The notes: generated by a model not told the origin, from the sequence alone. Numbered from the stretch's first letter, positions 36,572 to 50,350 are shown. The stretch: DNA of 64,000 nt from Dermacoccus nishinomiyaensis (GCF_900447535.1 NZ_UFXX01000001.1:2046001-2110000), one strand, 5' to 3'. Program-made: numbers and translations.

Positions 36572-36590
36572 TGTTTTGAGAACTCAACAG
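36572..36590 (+). promoter_or_regulatory. Leader boxA-like antitermination element
   Basis: GTTTTGAGAACTCAACAG resembles the conserved leader element of actinobacterial rRNA operons, and a related TGTTTGAGAATTACACAG sits in the 16S-23S spacer near 38592-38610. These may load the Nus antitermination complex. Confidence 0.4.
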
Positions 36591-36741
36591 CGTGCCGATG
36601 TGATCATCGCCAAACATTTTAGTGGCACTTATGGAGTGTCGCGTGTTTTGGCTGAGTGATTAATGATTGTACAGAACGACGATGACCCTTTTGGGGTTGT
36701 TGTTTGTCACCGTTTTTTTCTCGGTCAGGGTAACAAATTTT

Positions 36742-41738
<4,997 letters not shown>

Positions 41739-41826
41739 ACACTCAGTATTGTTGTGCTAGTGCTCGCGTCCCTGTGTAATTCTGAAACAATACACCCGCC
41801 ATGATGGGTTGATATGTTTCATAGTG

Positions 41827-41945
41827 TTACGGTGGTTATAGCGAAGTGGGAAACGCCCGGTCACATTCCGAACCCGGAAGCTAAGCCCTTCAGCGCCGAT
41901 GGTACTGCACTCGGTAGGGTGTGGGAGAGTAGGACACCGCCGGAC
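41827..41945 (+). rRNA. rrf: 5S ribosomal RNA
   Basis: About 119 bases from TTACGGTGGTTATAGCG to GACACCGCCGGA. Paired 5' and 3' ends and the internal CGAACCCGGAAGCTAAG loop are visible. Boundaries approximate. Confidence 0.95.
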
Positions 41946-41957
41946 TTCTTCTAAGAC

Positions 41958-42015
41958 GTGATGGTCTTGAACAGCTCCCCCGAAAGACTGGGGTTGAGTA
42001 GTTCAAGACCATCAC
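41958..42015 (+). terminator. rRNA operon terminator
   Basis: The arms GTGATGGTCTTGAAC and GTTCAAGACCATCAC form a perfect 15-bp stem, with a smaller CCCC/GGGG stem inside the loop, followed by a short T-rich stretch. Confidence 0.9.
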
Positions 42016-42142
42016 GCATTTCTACGTCCACCACAAACACCCTGACCCCCGCCGCCCCTGCGAATGCTTGTACGGGTGCGGATGGACACGTACATGACGT
42101 TGCCCACTCCCTCGGGGACTGGGCATCGATCGGTAGAGAGGG

Positions 42143-42880
42143 TCAGGCGCCGGCCTGCGCGGCCATCGAGGTGCCTTCGATGAGCGCGAAGGTGTGGGTA
42201 CGTGACGTCGGGAAATACGTCGAGGAAGCCCTCGGTGCGTGCGGTCGCCTGGGGGTTGGCCGTCGGCGTCGTGTCGCCCTCACCGCGGCTCGCACCCTGC
42301 GGCATCTCGACGAGCGCGACGTCGCGGTGGCCGAGGTCGTACAGGTACGTGGCCAGGGTGCGCAGCGCGGCGCGTTCCATCGTCAGCTGCAGGACACCGT
42401 CGATCGCGGGGTAACCCGTGCCGGCGAGCGGGATGCGGCGATGGCGCAGGTGGTCCAGCACCGCCGCCGAGACATGCCCGCCGAGCGGGAAGACGACGGC
42501 GTCGCGGGGGATGCCGGACATGCGTCGCACGACCTCGTGCTCATCGCTACCCTACGCCAGGATGAGCAGGATGCCGCTCGAGTTCTGGCCCAGGTGCTGC
42601 GCGAGACCGTCGAGCACGCTGACGGCGAACGGGTCACTGAACGAGTTGAGCAGTCGCCCCTCGGCGAAGACACCGACGATGCCGGAGCGTCCCTGTCGCA
42701 GGGACGAGGCGAGCGGGGGTCGGGGCTGCCGGAATCGAGATCCTCGGCGGCCTCGAGGACGCGCTCATGCGTCGCGTCGGCTTCGCATCGTCCACCACGG
42801 CCGGGGGGATGGCAATTCTGTGCAGGCACCCATCGATGTGGGACGGGCTGAGCGGTATCCGTCACGTGGTTACTGAAGCG
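42143..42880 (-). pseudogene. LacI-family regulator remnant
   Basis: Reading the minus strand gives ADATHERVLEAAEDL, the hinge of a LacI DNA-binding domain, then in another frame PLASSLRQGRSGIVGVFAEG, then a TAG stop near 42553 and, after it, VVFPLGGHVSAAVLDHLRHR and RTEGFLDVFPDV. A further frameshift near 42205 gives GTSMAAQAGA before the stop at 42143. The N-terminal helix-turn-helix is degraded and the C-terminal lobe is cut short. It lies beside the divergent acyl-CoA synthetase gene, which it may once have controlled. Confidence 0.7.
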
Positions 42881-42951
42881 TAGGTAGGGTTGGGGGATCG
42901 CGGCGCGGACCGCGACACCGGAGCTGACGACGGCCGAAGGAGACCACAGCG

Positions 42952-44757
42952 ATGACGACCTCACGGACCCGGGTGACGCTGCTCGACGTGGCGCGCGGGG
43001 CGCTGACGATGACGCCCGACATCCCCCACGTCGCCAAGCATCTGCCGTCCTTACTGCTGCGTCGATCGGGCCGCGCCATGTCGATCGGCTCGGTATTCGA
43101 AGGGCTCGCCGAGCGGCACCCGCAGCGTCCGTTCGTCGTGGCCGACGAGGGGCGCCTCACCTACGCAGAGGCCAACGAGCGTGTCAACCGGCTCGCGTGG
43201 GTGCTCAAGGACGCTGGGGTGCGTCACGGGGACGTCGTCGGGCTGATGTCGCACAACTCGATCGACATGCTGCTCGTGATGCTCGCGACCGTGAAGCTCG
43301 GCGCCGTCAGCGGGCTGCTCAACTACAACCAGCAGGGCGATGTGCTCGCCCACAGCCTCGGAGTACTCGACGCCCGCGTCATCGTCGCCGAGCCGTCGTT
43401 GCTCGAGGCGGTGACGACGTGCCTCGCGGGGGAGGGCTCAGCGAACACCGCACCGTCGTCGGATACCGGGCGCCACGCGGACGTCGTCGGGCTCGACGAG
43501 CTCGTCGCACAGGCGACGAACGCGCCTACGGCGGCGGCGCAGAACCCGCCCGAATGCGCGCAGGTGCGCGGCAGCGACAAGGCGTACTACATCTTCACCT
43601 CCGGCACGACGGGCATGCCGAAGGCCTCCATCATGAGCCACCATCGGTGGCTGCAGTCGTACTCGGGCCTCGGCGGGCTGGGCGTGCGGCTGCGCGAGGG
43701 CGACACTCTCTACTGCTGCCTGCCGCTGTACCACAACAACGCCGTGACGGTCGCGCTCGGAGCCGTGCTCAACGGCGGCGCGTGCTTCGCCATCGCGCGC
43801 AAGTTCTCCGTCTCCAACTTCTGGGACGACGTCATCCGCTTCGACGCGACGTCGTTCGTCTACATCGGCGAACTGTGCCGCTATCTGCTCGGCCAGCCGC
43901 AGCGGGACGTTGACCGGGCGCACCGCATCCGCGTCATCGTCGGCAACGGCCTGCGGACCGACATCTGGGCCGAGTTCCAGGAGCGCTTCGGCATCGCGCG
44001 CATCGCCGAGTTCTACGGGGCGAGCGAGTGCAACATCGCGTTCATCAACGCCTACAACATCTCCGAGACGGCCGGCACGTGCCCACTGCCGCACAAGGTC
44101 GTCGCCTACGACCCGGAGACGGGCGGCGCGGTGCGCGACGGGAACGGGCGGCTGCGTCAGGTCAAGGTCGGCGAGGCGGGCCTGCTGCTCGCCAAGGTGA
44201 CGAAGGCCCAGCCGTTCGACGGGTACACCGACGACGACGCCACCGAGAAGAAGCTGCTGCGCGACGGTTTCAAGGACGGCGACTGCTGGTTCATCACCGG
44301 CGACCTCGTGCGCCGGCAGGGGCTCAACCACGTGGCGTTCGTCGATCGGCTCGGCGACACGTTCCGGTGGAAGGGCGAGAACGTCGCGACGACGGAGGTC
44401 GAGGCGGCCCTCGAGCGGCTGCCGTTCGTCGAGGACTGCGTCGTCTACGGCGTCGAGGTGCCCGGCTGCGACGGGCGAGCCGGCATGGCCGCCGTCGTGC
44501 TGCGCAAGGGCGAGCCCTTCGACGCCATGGCGGCCGTCGCGCTCAACGAACGCCTGCCGAAGTACGCGGTGCCACTGTTCGTGCGCGAGGTCGATTCGCT
44601 CGAGCACACCTCGACGTTCAAGTCGCGCAAGGTCGAACTGCGCGACGCCGGGTTCGCCGGCGTGGGTGACGACCGCGTGTGGGTGCTGATGCGTGACGGC
44701 TACGTGCCCTTCTACGGGAGCTACCCCGAAGACGTCGCAGCAGCGCGTCAGCCGTGA
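42952..44757 (+). CDS. FadD-type long-chain acyl-CoA synthetase
   Basis: Activates fatty acids as acyl-adenylates and then acyl-CoAs. The 601-residue protein has the AMP-binding motif YIFTSGTTGMPKASIMSHH near residue 213, FYGASECN as the second core, and the ATP/hinge region FVDRLGDTFRWKGENVATTEVE. It resembles the FadD6/very-long-chain group (fatty acid transport protein-like). A C-terminal Lys (FKSRKVELRD) is the likely adenylation Lys. Its last codons lie inside a tandem repeat. Chain length cannot be read from sequence. Confidence 0.92.
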   Translation: MTTSRTRVTLLDVARGALTMTPDIPHVAKHLPSLLLRRSGRAMSIGSVFEGLAERHPQRPFVVADEGRLTYAEANERVNRLAWVLKDAGVRHGDVVGLMSHNSIDMLLVMLATVKLGAVSGLLNYNQQGDVLAHSLGVLDARVIVAEPSLLEAVTTCLAGEGSANTAPSSDTGRHADVVGLDELVAQATNAPTAAAQNPPECAQVRGSDKAYYIFTSGTTGMPKASIMSHHRWLQSYSGLGGLGVRLREGDTLYCCLPLYHNNAVTVALGAVLNGGACFAIARKFSVSNFWDDVIRFDATSFVYIGELCRYLLGQPQRDVDRAHRIRVIVGNGLRTDIWAEFQERFGIARIAEFYGASECNIAFINAYNISETAGTCPLPHKVVAYDPETGGAVRDGNGRLRQVKVGEAGLLLAKVTKAQPFDGYTDDDATEKKLLRDGFKDGDCWFITGDLVRRQGLNHVAFVDRLGDTFRWKGENVATTEVEAALERLPFVEDCVVYGVEVPGCDGRAGMAAVVLRKGEPFDAMAAVALNERLPKYAVPLFVREVDSLEHTSTFKSRKVELRDAGFAGVGDDRVWVLMRDGYVPFYGSYPEDVAAARQP

Positions 44758-44882
44758 GGGGTTGAGCTTCGCCGTCGGCCGGCCATGTGGTCGTGCGTCA
44801 GCTGTGAGGGGTGGAGCTTCGCGTCAGCCGGCCATGTGGTCGCGCGGCAGCTGTGAGGGGTGGAGCGTCGCGTCGGCGTGGT
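44745..44882 (+). repeat. Tandem repeat of about 50 bp, nearly three copies
   Basis: Units begin at 44745, 44795 and 44844 with GCGTCAGC or GCGGCAGC and share TGAGGGG, GGAGC and GGCCATGTGGTCG. The first covers the final codons and stop of the acyl-CoA synthetase. It looks like recent local duplication. Confidence 0.85.
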
Positions 44883-44900
44883 GGTTCAGCGTGTCGGGCG

Positions 44901-45540
44901 TCAGAACGATGCGGTGGCGAGCTTGACGGCGAACAGGCAGAAGGCCGTCCCCGCGGCGAGGTGTGCGCCGGCGACGACGCGCGGGCGTCCTGCGACGCGG
45001 TGGCCGAGCCGCGAACTGATGGCGATGACGGCCGCGAGGTAGATGAGGCTGATGATCTGCATGATGACGGCGAGCACCCCGAAGTTGACCCACAGGTGCG
45101 GATCGCCCGGCGTCACGAACTGCACGAAGAACGCGGCGAAGAACAGGATCGACTTGGGGTTGAGCATGCCCGTCACGATCGAGCGGCTGAACGGGGACGC
45201 CGCGATGCCGGCGTCATCGGGGGCCGCGCCTGTGTCGATGGGGTTGAGCGAGTCGTCCGTGGCGTCGGCGCGCGTCAGCGCTCGATGTTCGCGCAGCAAC
45301 TGCACCCCTCGGCGCAGCAGACCGAACCCGAGATAGACGAGGTAGGCGCCGCCGACGAGCGTCAGCGCGCGGAAGAACAGCGACCCGCCCGTCAGCAGCG
45401 TGCCCGCCGGCGACGGCCGCGATCATGAGGATGCTGTCGCTGATGAACACACCGGCGGCGGCCTGCCAGCCGGCGCGTCGCGATACCTGCGCGGCGCTCG
45501 TCGCGACGAACAGCGAGTTCGGCCCGGGCAGCAGGATTGG
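44901..45540 (-). pseudogene. LysE/RhtB-family exporter, 5' end replaced by an insertion sequence
   Basis: The readable N-terminal part, ILLPGPNSLFVATSAAQVSR and GWQAAAGVFISDSILMIAAV, is the LysE first-helix region. A one-base insertion near 45413 shifts the frame; correct translation resumes as LREHRALTRADA, LNPKSILFFAAFFVQFV and LAAGTAFCLFAVKLATASF. The start codon and first residues are lost at the IS21 left end. LysE proteins export amino acids or related compounds. With both lesions the gene is not functional. Confidence 0.75.
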
Positions 45541-45628
45541 TTGTGACAGCTTGGTCTGGCCCCGTTGTGACGGCTTGATCTGGCCCCGCGTGCGACTTGC
45601 CGGGGTGTTGACGGTCTGAACTGGCCCC
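45540..45628 (+). repeat. Three 24-bp left-end repeats of the IS21 element
   Basis: GTTGTGAC followed by GCTTGRTCTGGCCCC recurs at 45540-45563, 45564-45587 and, more diverged, 45605-45628. Such multiple terminal repeats are transposase-binding sites in IS21. The same set occurs from 61208 in copy 2. Confidence 0.75.
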
Positions 45629-45685
45629 ACCCCTTCACGCTGGTCCCCATCACTGGGAACCAGTCGCGAGGGCAAGGGAGCCAAG

Positions 45686-47356
45686 ATGGGGTCACGAGTG
45701 CAGCTGTACGCCGACATCCGCTACGACGCGCGAGTCGATGGCCTGTCCATCCGCGAGCTCGCCCGCAAGCACGGAGTCCACCGCCGCACCGTCCGCCAGG
45801 CCCTCGCCGCTGCCGAACCCCCACCCCGCAAGAAACCGGTCCGCACGGCACCGCGCCTGGATCCGTACAAGCCGGCGATCGACGAGATGCTCACCTATGA
45901 CCTGACCGCGCCGCGCAAGCAGCGCCATACCGCGACCAGGATCCTGGCCCGGCTGCGCGACGAGCACGGCGCCACCGACCTGTCCTACTCCACGGTGCGG
46001 GACTACGTGCGGGTCAGGCGCGCGCAGATCGATCTGGAGGCCGGGCGCCGGGTGGAGGCGATGGTGCCGCAGGACCATGCCCCCGGCGCGGAGGCCGAGG
46101 TCGACTTCGGCGAGGTCTACGTCATCCTCGACGGCGTCAAGACCAAGTGCCACATGTTCGTCTACCGCCTGTCCCACTCCGGCAAGGCCATCCACCGCGT
46201 CTACCCGACCGGCGGGCAGGAAGCCTTCCTCGAGGGACACATCGAGGCCTTCCACGCCCTGGGCGGCATCCCGACCCGTCACATCCGCTACGACAACCTC
46301 ACGTCGGCCGTCGTGCAGGTCATCCACGGCGGGAACCGGCTCCGCGACGAGAACGAACGCTGGGTGCTGTTCCGCTCCCACTACGGTTTCGACGCGTTCT
46401 ACTGCCAGCCCGGCATCGACGGCGCCCACGAGAAGGGCGGCGTCGAGGGCGAGGTCGGATGGTTCCGCCGCAACCACCTCACCCCCATGCCCGACGTCGC
46501 CTCCCTGGACGAACTCAACGTCAAGATCCGCGCCTGGGAAGTCGACGACAACACCCGTCGCATCACTGGCCACGCGAACACGATCGGGCAGGACTACCGC
46601 GCCGAACTCCCACACCTGGCACCGTTGCCAGCAGACGACTTCGACCCCGGCCTGATCCTCCACCCCCGGGTCGATCGCTCTGCCCTGATCACGGTCCGCA
46701 TGGTCAAGTACTCCGTGCCCGCGCACCTGATCGGGCAACGCGTCCGCGTGTCCCTGCGGGCCTCGTGCGTGGTCGTGTTCGAGGGCCGCACCGTCGTCGC
46801 CACTCACCCCCGCCTCGGCACCCGTGGCGTGACCCGGGTCGAGCTGGACCACTACCTCGAAGTCCTACGCCACAAGCCCGGCGCGTTCCCCGGCTCCACC
46901 GCCCTCGCGCAGGCCCGCGCCGCCGGAGCATTCACCGCAGCCCACGACGCGTTCTGGGCCGCGGCCCGCAAGACCAGCGGCGACGTCGCCGGGACCCAAG
47001 CGTTGATCGACGTGCTCCTGCTCCACCGATCCCTCCCGTCCGAGGCGGTGATCGCCGGCATCACCTCGGCCCTGTCGGTGGGCGCGATCAGCCCCGACGT
47101 CGTCGCCGTCGAAGCCCGCCGCCACGCCACCACCCACACACCCGCAACTCCGGCCGCCCCGGCCAGGGGTGGGACGGTCGTGAACCTGCCACCCCGACGC
47201 CCCACCAACCCGCACCAGGTCATCGCGCACCTGCCCGAAGACACCCGGCCCCTACCCACCGTCACCGCCTACGACGAACTCCTGCGCCGACGCCAACCCA
47301 ACCCCACCCCGGCCCCCGCCGAGGTCCACCATCACACCCAGACAGGAACCCCATGA
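45686..47356 (+). CDS. istA: IS21 transposase IstA, copy 1
   Basis: DDE transposase of 556 residues. The N-terminal helix-turn-helix is LSIRELARKHGVHRRTVRQAL. The catalytic acids are seen in AEVDFGEVYV, HIRYDNLT and KGGVEGEVGW. The C-terminal part (about 480-556) is Pro/Arg-rich. The stop overlaps istB's start as ATGA. It differs from copy 2 by about a dozen residues, all between residues 190 and 375. Confidence 0.95.
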   Translation: MGSRVQLYADIRYDARVDGLSIRELARKHGVHRRTVRQALAAAEPPPRKKPVRTAPRLDPYKPAIDEMLTYDLTAPRKQRHTATRILARLRDEHGATDLSYSTVRDYVRVRRAQIDLEAGRRVEAMVPQDHAPGAEAEVDFGEVYVILDGVKTKCHMFVYRLSHSGKAIHRVYPTGGQEAFLEGHIEAFHALGGIPTRHIRYDNLTSAVVQVIHGGNRLRDENERWVLFRSHYGFDAFYCQPGIDGAHEKGGVEGEVGWFRRNHLTPMPDVASLDELNVKIRAWEVDDNTRRITGHANTIGQDYRAELPHLAPLPADDFDPGLILHPRVDRSALITVRMVKYSVPAHLIGQRVRVSLRASCVVVFEGRTVVATHPRLGTRGVTRVELDHYLEVLRHKPGAFPGSTALAQARAAGAFTAAHDAFWAAARKTSGDVAGTQALIDVLLLHRSLPSEAVIAGITSALSVGAISPDVVAVEARRHATTHTPATPAAPARGGTVVNLPPRRPTNPHQVIAHLPEDTRPLPTVTAYDELLRRRQPNPTPAPAEVHHHTQTGTP

Positions 47357-48177
47357 CCACCACCAGCACCAGCCGCCCCGCGAGCCTTCGCCGGCGTCAG
47401 GGCCTGACCGAACAAGCCGCGCAGGCCGCGATCGACCAGGCCTGCCGCCGGCTTCGGCTGCCCACCATCCGCGCCGTCGTCGACGACGCCGTGACGGCCG
47501 CCACAAAGGAACAACTCACCTACCAAGGCTTCCTCGCCGAACTCCTCCTGGCCGAGGTCGACGACCGCGACCGCCGCTCCACCCTCCGTCGCATCAAGAG
47601 CGCCGGCTTCCCCCGCGAGAAATGGCTCGCCGACTTCGACTTCACCGCGAACCCCAACATCAACCCCGCCACCATCAACGAGCTCGCCACCGGCGACTGG
47701 ATCCGGCGTGGTGACCCCCTGTGCCTGATCGGGGACTCCGGCACCGGCAAATCCCACCTGCTCATCGCGCTCGGCACCGCCGCCGCCGAGCAGGGCTACC
47801 GCGTCCGCTACACCCTCGCCACCCGCCTGGTGAACGAGCTCGTCGAAGCCGCCGACGAGAAACAACTCACCAAGACCATCAACCGCTACGGCCGCGTCGA
47901 CCTCCTCGTGATTGACGAACTCGGCTACATGGAACTCGACCGGCGCGGCGCCGAGCTGCTGTTCCAAGTCCTCACCGAACGCGAGGAGAAGAACGCCATC
48001 GCGATCGCCTCCAACCAGTCCTTCTCCGCCTGGACCGACACCTTCACCGACCCCCGCCTGTGCGCAGCGATCGTCGACCGCCTCACCTACAACGCCACCA
48101 TCATCGAAACAGGCACCAACTCCTACCGCCTCGCCCACACCCGAGCCCGGCACCGGACCCCCGCAACAGGCGCGTGA
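47353..48177 (+). CDS. istB: IS21 helper ATPase IstB, copy 1
   Basis: The AAA+ ATPase partner of IstA. The P-loop is GDSGTGKSHL; Walker B is LLVIDELGYM; a sensor Asn is in IAIASNQSF. The C-terminal tail RARHRTPATGA differs from copy 2, showing that the reading frame here runs on into flanking DNA. Confidence 0.95.
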   Translation: MTTTSTSRPASLRRRQGLTEQAAQAAIDQACRRLRLPTIRAVVDDAVTAATKEQLTYQGFLAELLLAEVDDRDRRSTLRRIKSAGFPREKWLADFDFTANPNINPATINELATGDWIRRGDPLCLIGDSGTGKSHLLIALGTAAAEQGYRVRYTLATRLVNELVEAADEKQLTKTINRYGRVDLLVIDELGYMELDRRGAELLFQVLTEREEKNAIAIASNQSFSAWTDTFTDPRLCAAIVDRLTYNATIIETGTNSYRLAHTRARHRTPATGA

Positions 48178-48245
48178 CATCACTACTTTGCCGATGTGCG
48201 GACCTTCCTTGCGAATGCGGCACCGGAGGTCTCCGCAAGCGGGTG

Positions 48246-48276
48246 TTGCGTTCGAGCGCGCTCGAAGCCGTAGCGT
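48246..48276 (+). promoter_or_regulatory. MerR-type promoter with 19-bp spacer and palindrome
   Basis: TTGCGT at 48246 and TAGCGT at 48271 are separated by 19 bp. Within this spacer is the perfect palindrome TTCGAGCGCGCTCGAA (48251-48266). Over-long spacers spanned by a symmetrical site are diagnostic of MerR activation. It is only 8 bp from the MerR start codon. Confidence 0.75.
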
Positions 48277-48283
48277 CACCGAC

Positions 48284-48742
48284 ATGAACCTCGAGCTGGA
48301 ACAGGCCCTCCGCCTCGCCACCGACCCACCCGGCGGGATCTCGGTCGAGGCACTGAAAGATCTCGTTCGCGACGACCCCACGACGTGGTGGGACATCGCC
48401 GAAGCAGCCGACCACCTGGACGTCACCGTCCACACGCTGCGCTACTACGAACGCATTGGCATGGTCGCCGTCGCCAGAGACGACGTCGGGCACCGCCGCT
48501 ACGACTCACCCGCCATCCGCCGCCTGATGTTCATCACGCGCATGCGCACCGCAGGAATGACGATCGCCGACCTCAAGGAGTACCTGAACCTGGTCGACGC
48601 GGGACGACAGACCATCCCCCAACGACTCGACCTCATGCTCGAACACCGCGACACCCTGCGCCGCCAGATCGGCCAACTCCAACTGGCCCTCGCGGCGACC
48701 GAATACAAGATCGCCACCTACCAGGAAGGCCCGACACCATGA
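48284..48742 (+). CDS. MerR-family regulator
   Basis: A 152-residue protein with an unusual N-terminal extension of about 40 residues, then the MerR winged helix DIAEAADHLDVTVHTLRYYE and RIGMVAVARDDVGHRRYDSP. The dimerisation coiled coil is MLEHRDTLRRQIGQLQLALA. It has no Cys, so it is not a metal sensor of the usual kind; the AdhR-type group that senses aldehydes or redox stress is a closer fit. The stop overlaps the aldo/keto reductase start (ATGA). It probably activates its own operon. Confidence 0.88.
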   Translation: MNLELEQALRLATDPPGGISVEALKDLVRDDPTTWWDIAEAADHLDVTVHTLRYYERIGMVAVARDDVGHRRYDSPAIRRLMFITRMRTAGMTIADLKEYLNLVDAGRQTIPQRLDLMLEHRDTLRRQIGQLQLALAATEYKIATYQEGPTP

Positions 48743-49761
48743 CCACCCTCGGCACCCTCACCGCGTCCCCGATCGGGTTCGGCTGCATGGCCCTGAGTCA
48801 CATCTACGGCGGCACCACCGACGCCCAGGCCCGCCGGACCCTCGACGAGTCGATAGACGCGGGCATCACGTTCCTGGACACGGCCGACGTCTACGGGGAG
48901 CCCCGTGCCGGCAGCAGCGGCCCAGCCGGGACGAACGAGGAGATGCTCGCACCCCTGCTCGCCCGCCGCCGCGACGGAGTGCAGCTGGCCACAAAGTTCG
49001 GCATCACCGGCATCACCCTTGGTGAGGACCACCGAGGGCAGAAGTCCACCGACGGACGTCCCGAGTACGTGTCCCAAGCCTGCGACGCGTCGCTGCGCCG
49101 CCTCGACGTCGAGACCATCGACCTGTACTACCTGCACCGCACCGACCCCGACATCCCCATCGAGGAGACCGTGGGCGCCATGGCGCAGCTCGTGACCCAG
49201 GGCAAGGTACGTCACCTCGGCCTGTCAGAGGTCACCGCGGACGAACTGCGTCGAGCCCACGCGACGGCCGCGATCACGGCCGTCCAGTCCGAATGGAGCC
49301 TGTGGTCGCGTGATGTCGAGGCTCACGTGGTCCCGGCCTGCGCGGAACTCGGGATCGGATTCGTGCCCTACAGCCCCTTGGGACGAGGCTTCCTCACCGG
49401 CACCCTCACCCCCGCGCAGATCGCGACCGACCTCCGCGGCCGCACCGAACGCATGGGGGCCGGGTGGGATGCCAACCAGCAGGCTCTCGCGATCGTCACC
49501 CGCGTTGCCGCCGAGATCGGAGCCACCAACGCCCAGATCTCCCTGGCGTGGCTGCTGCAGAAGGCAGAGCAGTTCCGAGTCGCCTGCGTCCCGATCCCAG
49601 GTTCACGCACGGCATCCCGCATGATCGAGAACCTCGGCAGTGCAGACATCGACCTCACGCCGACCCAGATGGACCTCCTGGACCACATCGCACGCACCGT
49701 GCACGGTGATCGCAACATCTCCGACGATCCCCGCTGGATCAGCTCCGGACGGGAGCAGTGA
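48739..49761 (+). CDS. Aldo/keto reductase
   Basis: A 340-residue NADPH-dependent (beta/alpha)8 reductase. The catalytic tetrad is visible as Asp and Tyr in FLDTADVYG, Lys in LATKFG and His in YYLHRTDP. The cofactor-binding end is PIPGSRTASRMIENLGSADI. It is under control of the MerR regulator through the overlapping operon. It likely detoxifies aldehydes or quinones. Confidence 0.92.
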   Translation: MTTLGTLTASPIGFGCMALSHIYGGTTDAQARRTLDESIDAGITFLDTADVYGEPRAGSSGPAGTNEEMLAPLLARRRDGVQLATKFGITGITLGEDHRGQKSTDGRPEYVSQACDASLRRLDVETIDLYYLHRTDPDIPIEETVGAMAQLVTQGKVRHLGLSEVTADELRRAHATAAITAVQSEWSLWSRDVEAHVVPACAELGIGFVPYSPLGRGFLTGTLTPAQIATDLRGRTERMGAGWDANQQALAIVTRVAAEIGATNAQISLAWLLQKAEQFRVACVPIPGSRTASRMIENLGSADIDLTPTQMDLLDHIARTVHGDRNISDDPRWISSGREQ

Positions 49762-49813
49762 CGCGCCAACATCCGCTTCTGCCGCGACGAGATCACTGAC
49801 CTCATCTCGCCAT

Positions 49814-50350
49814 TCAGTCTCCGGTGTTGCCGTCGATCTGTTCGCGCAGGAGATCGAGGTGGCCCAGGTGGCGGGCGTACTCCTCGATGAGGTGAACGAG
49901 AATCCAACGCAGGTTGACGTGCGCCGGGGTGGGCGCCCCCCAGGCCCGGACGCTGAGCTCATCTAGTGTCGGGGCAGCCGAGTAGGTGCTGTTCGCGTTA
50001 GCGATGGCCTTGTCGAACCACGCACGCAGGTCTTTGCCCGAGTCGGCGTCCGCTTCCCACTCCCAGTCACCCTCAGCCTGCTGCCAGCCCGAGCGCCACG
50101 GCTCGTCCAGCTCCCCGACATCCTGCCCGGCGAAACAGCCGCGGGCCCACCATGTCTCGCAGCTGGCCAGGTGCTTGATGATCGCGCCGATGCTCATCAT
50201 CGATGGATGCCCGGCCAAGCGGGTGCGCAGCTGCTGGTCGTCCAAGCCCTCAGTCTTACGGCGCGCGACACTGCGCTGGAAGTCGAGGAATGACGTCAGG
50301 GTTGATCGTTCGTCACTCGCGGGGGCGATGTCGGGCAAGGGCGTCGTCAC
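49814..50350 (-). CDS. DinB-family protein (DUF664 type)
   Basis: The predicted four-helix-bundle protein has 178 residues. Helix motifs seen are LTSFLDFQRSVARRKTEGLD, SIGAIIKHLASCETWW, and near the end LRWILVHLIEEYARHLGHLD, which holds the second His pair expected for the metal site. I chose the GTG at 50350; extending further runs into the antisense-degraded VOC gene. DUF664/DinB members are often thiol S-transferases using mycothiol or bacillithiol, but function here is not known. Confidence 0.8.
   Translation of the reverse strand: MTTPLPDIAPASDERSTLTSFLDFQRSVARRKTEGLDDQQLRTRLAGHPSMMSIGAIIKHLASCETWWARGCFAGQDVGELDEPWRSGWQQAEGDWEWEADADSGKDLRAWFDKAIANANSTYSAAPTLDELSVRAWGAPTPAHVNLRWILVHLIEEYARHLGHLDLLREQIDGNTGD

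Larger units (their letters stand above)
45538..48142 (+). mobile_element. IS21-family insertion sequence, copy 1
   Basis: This 2,605-bp segment is shared with the element at 61206-63810. It carries istA and istB in the overlapping arrangement of IS21. The left end has TGTGACAGCTTGG and three 24-bp direct repeats. No matching inverted repeat is seen on the right, and the two copies diverge at the same point, within the last istB codons. It has removed the start of the LysE-like gene. Confidence 0.85.
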
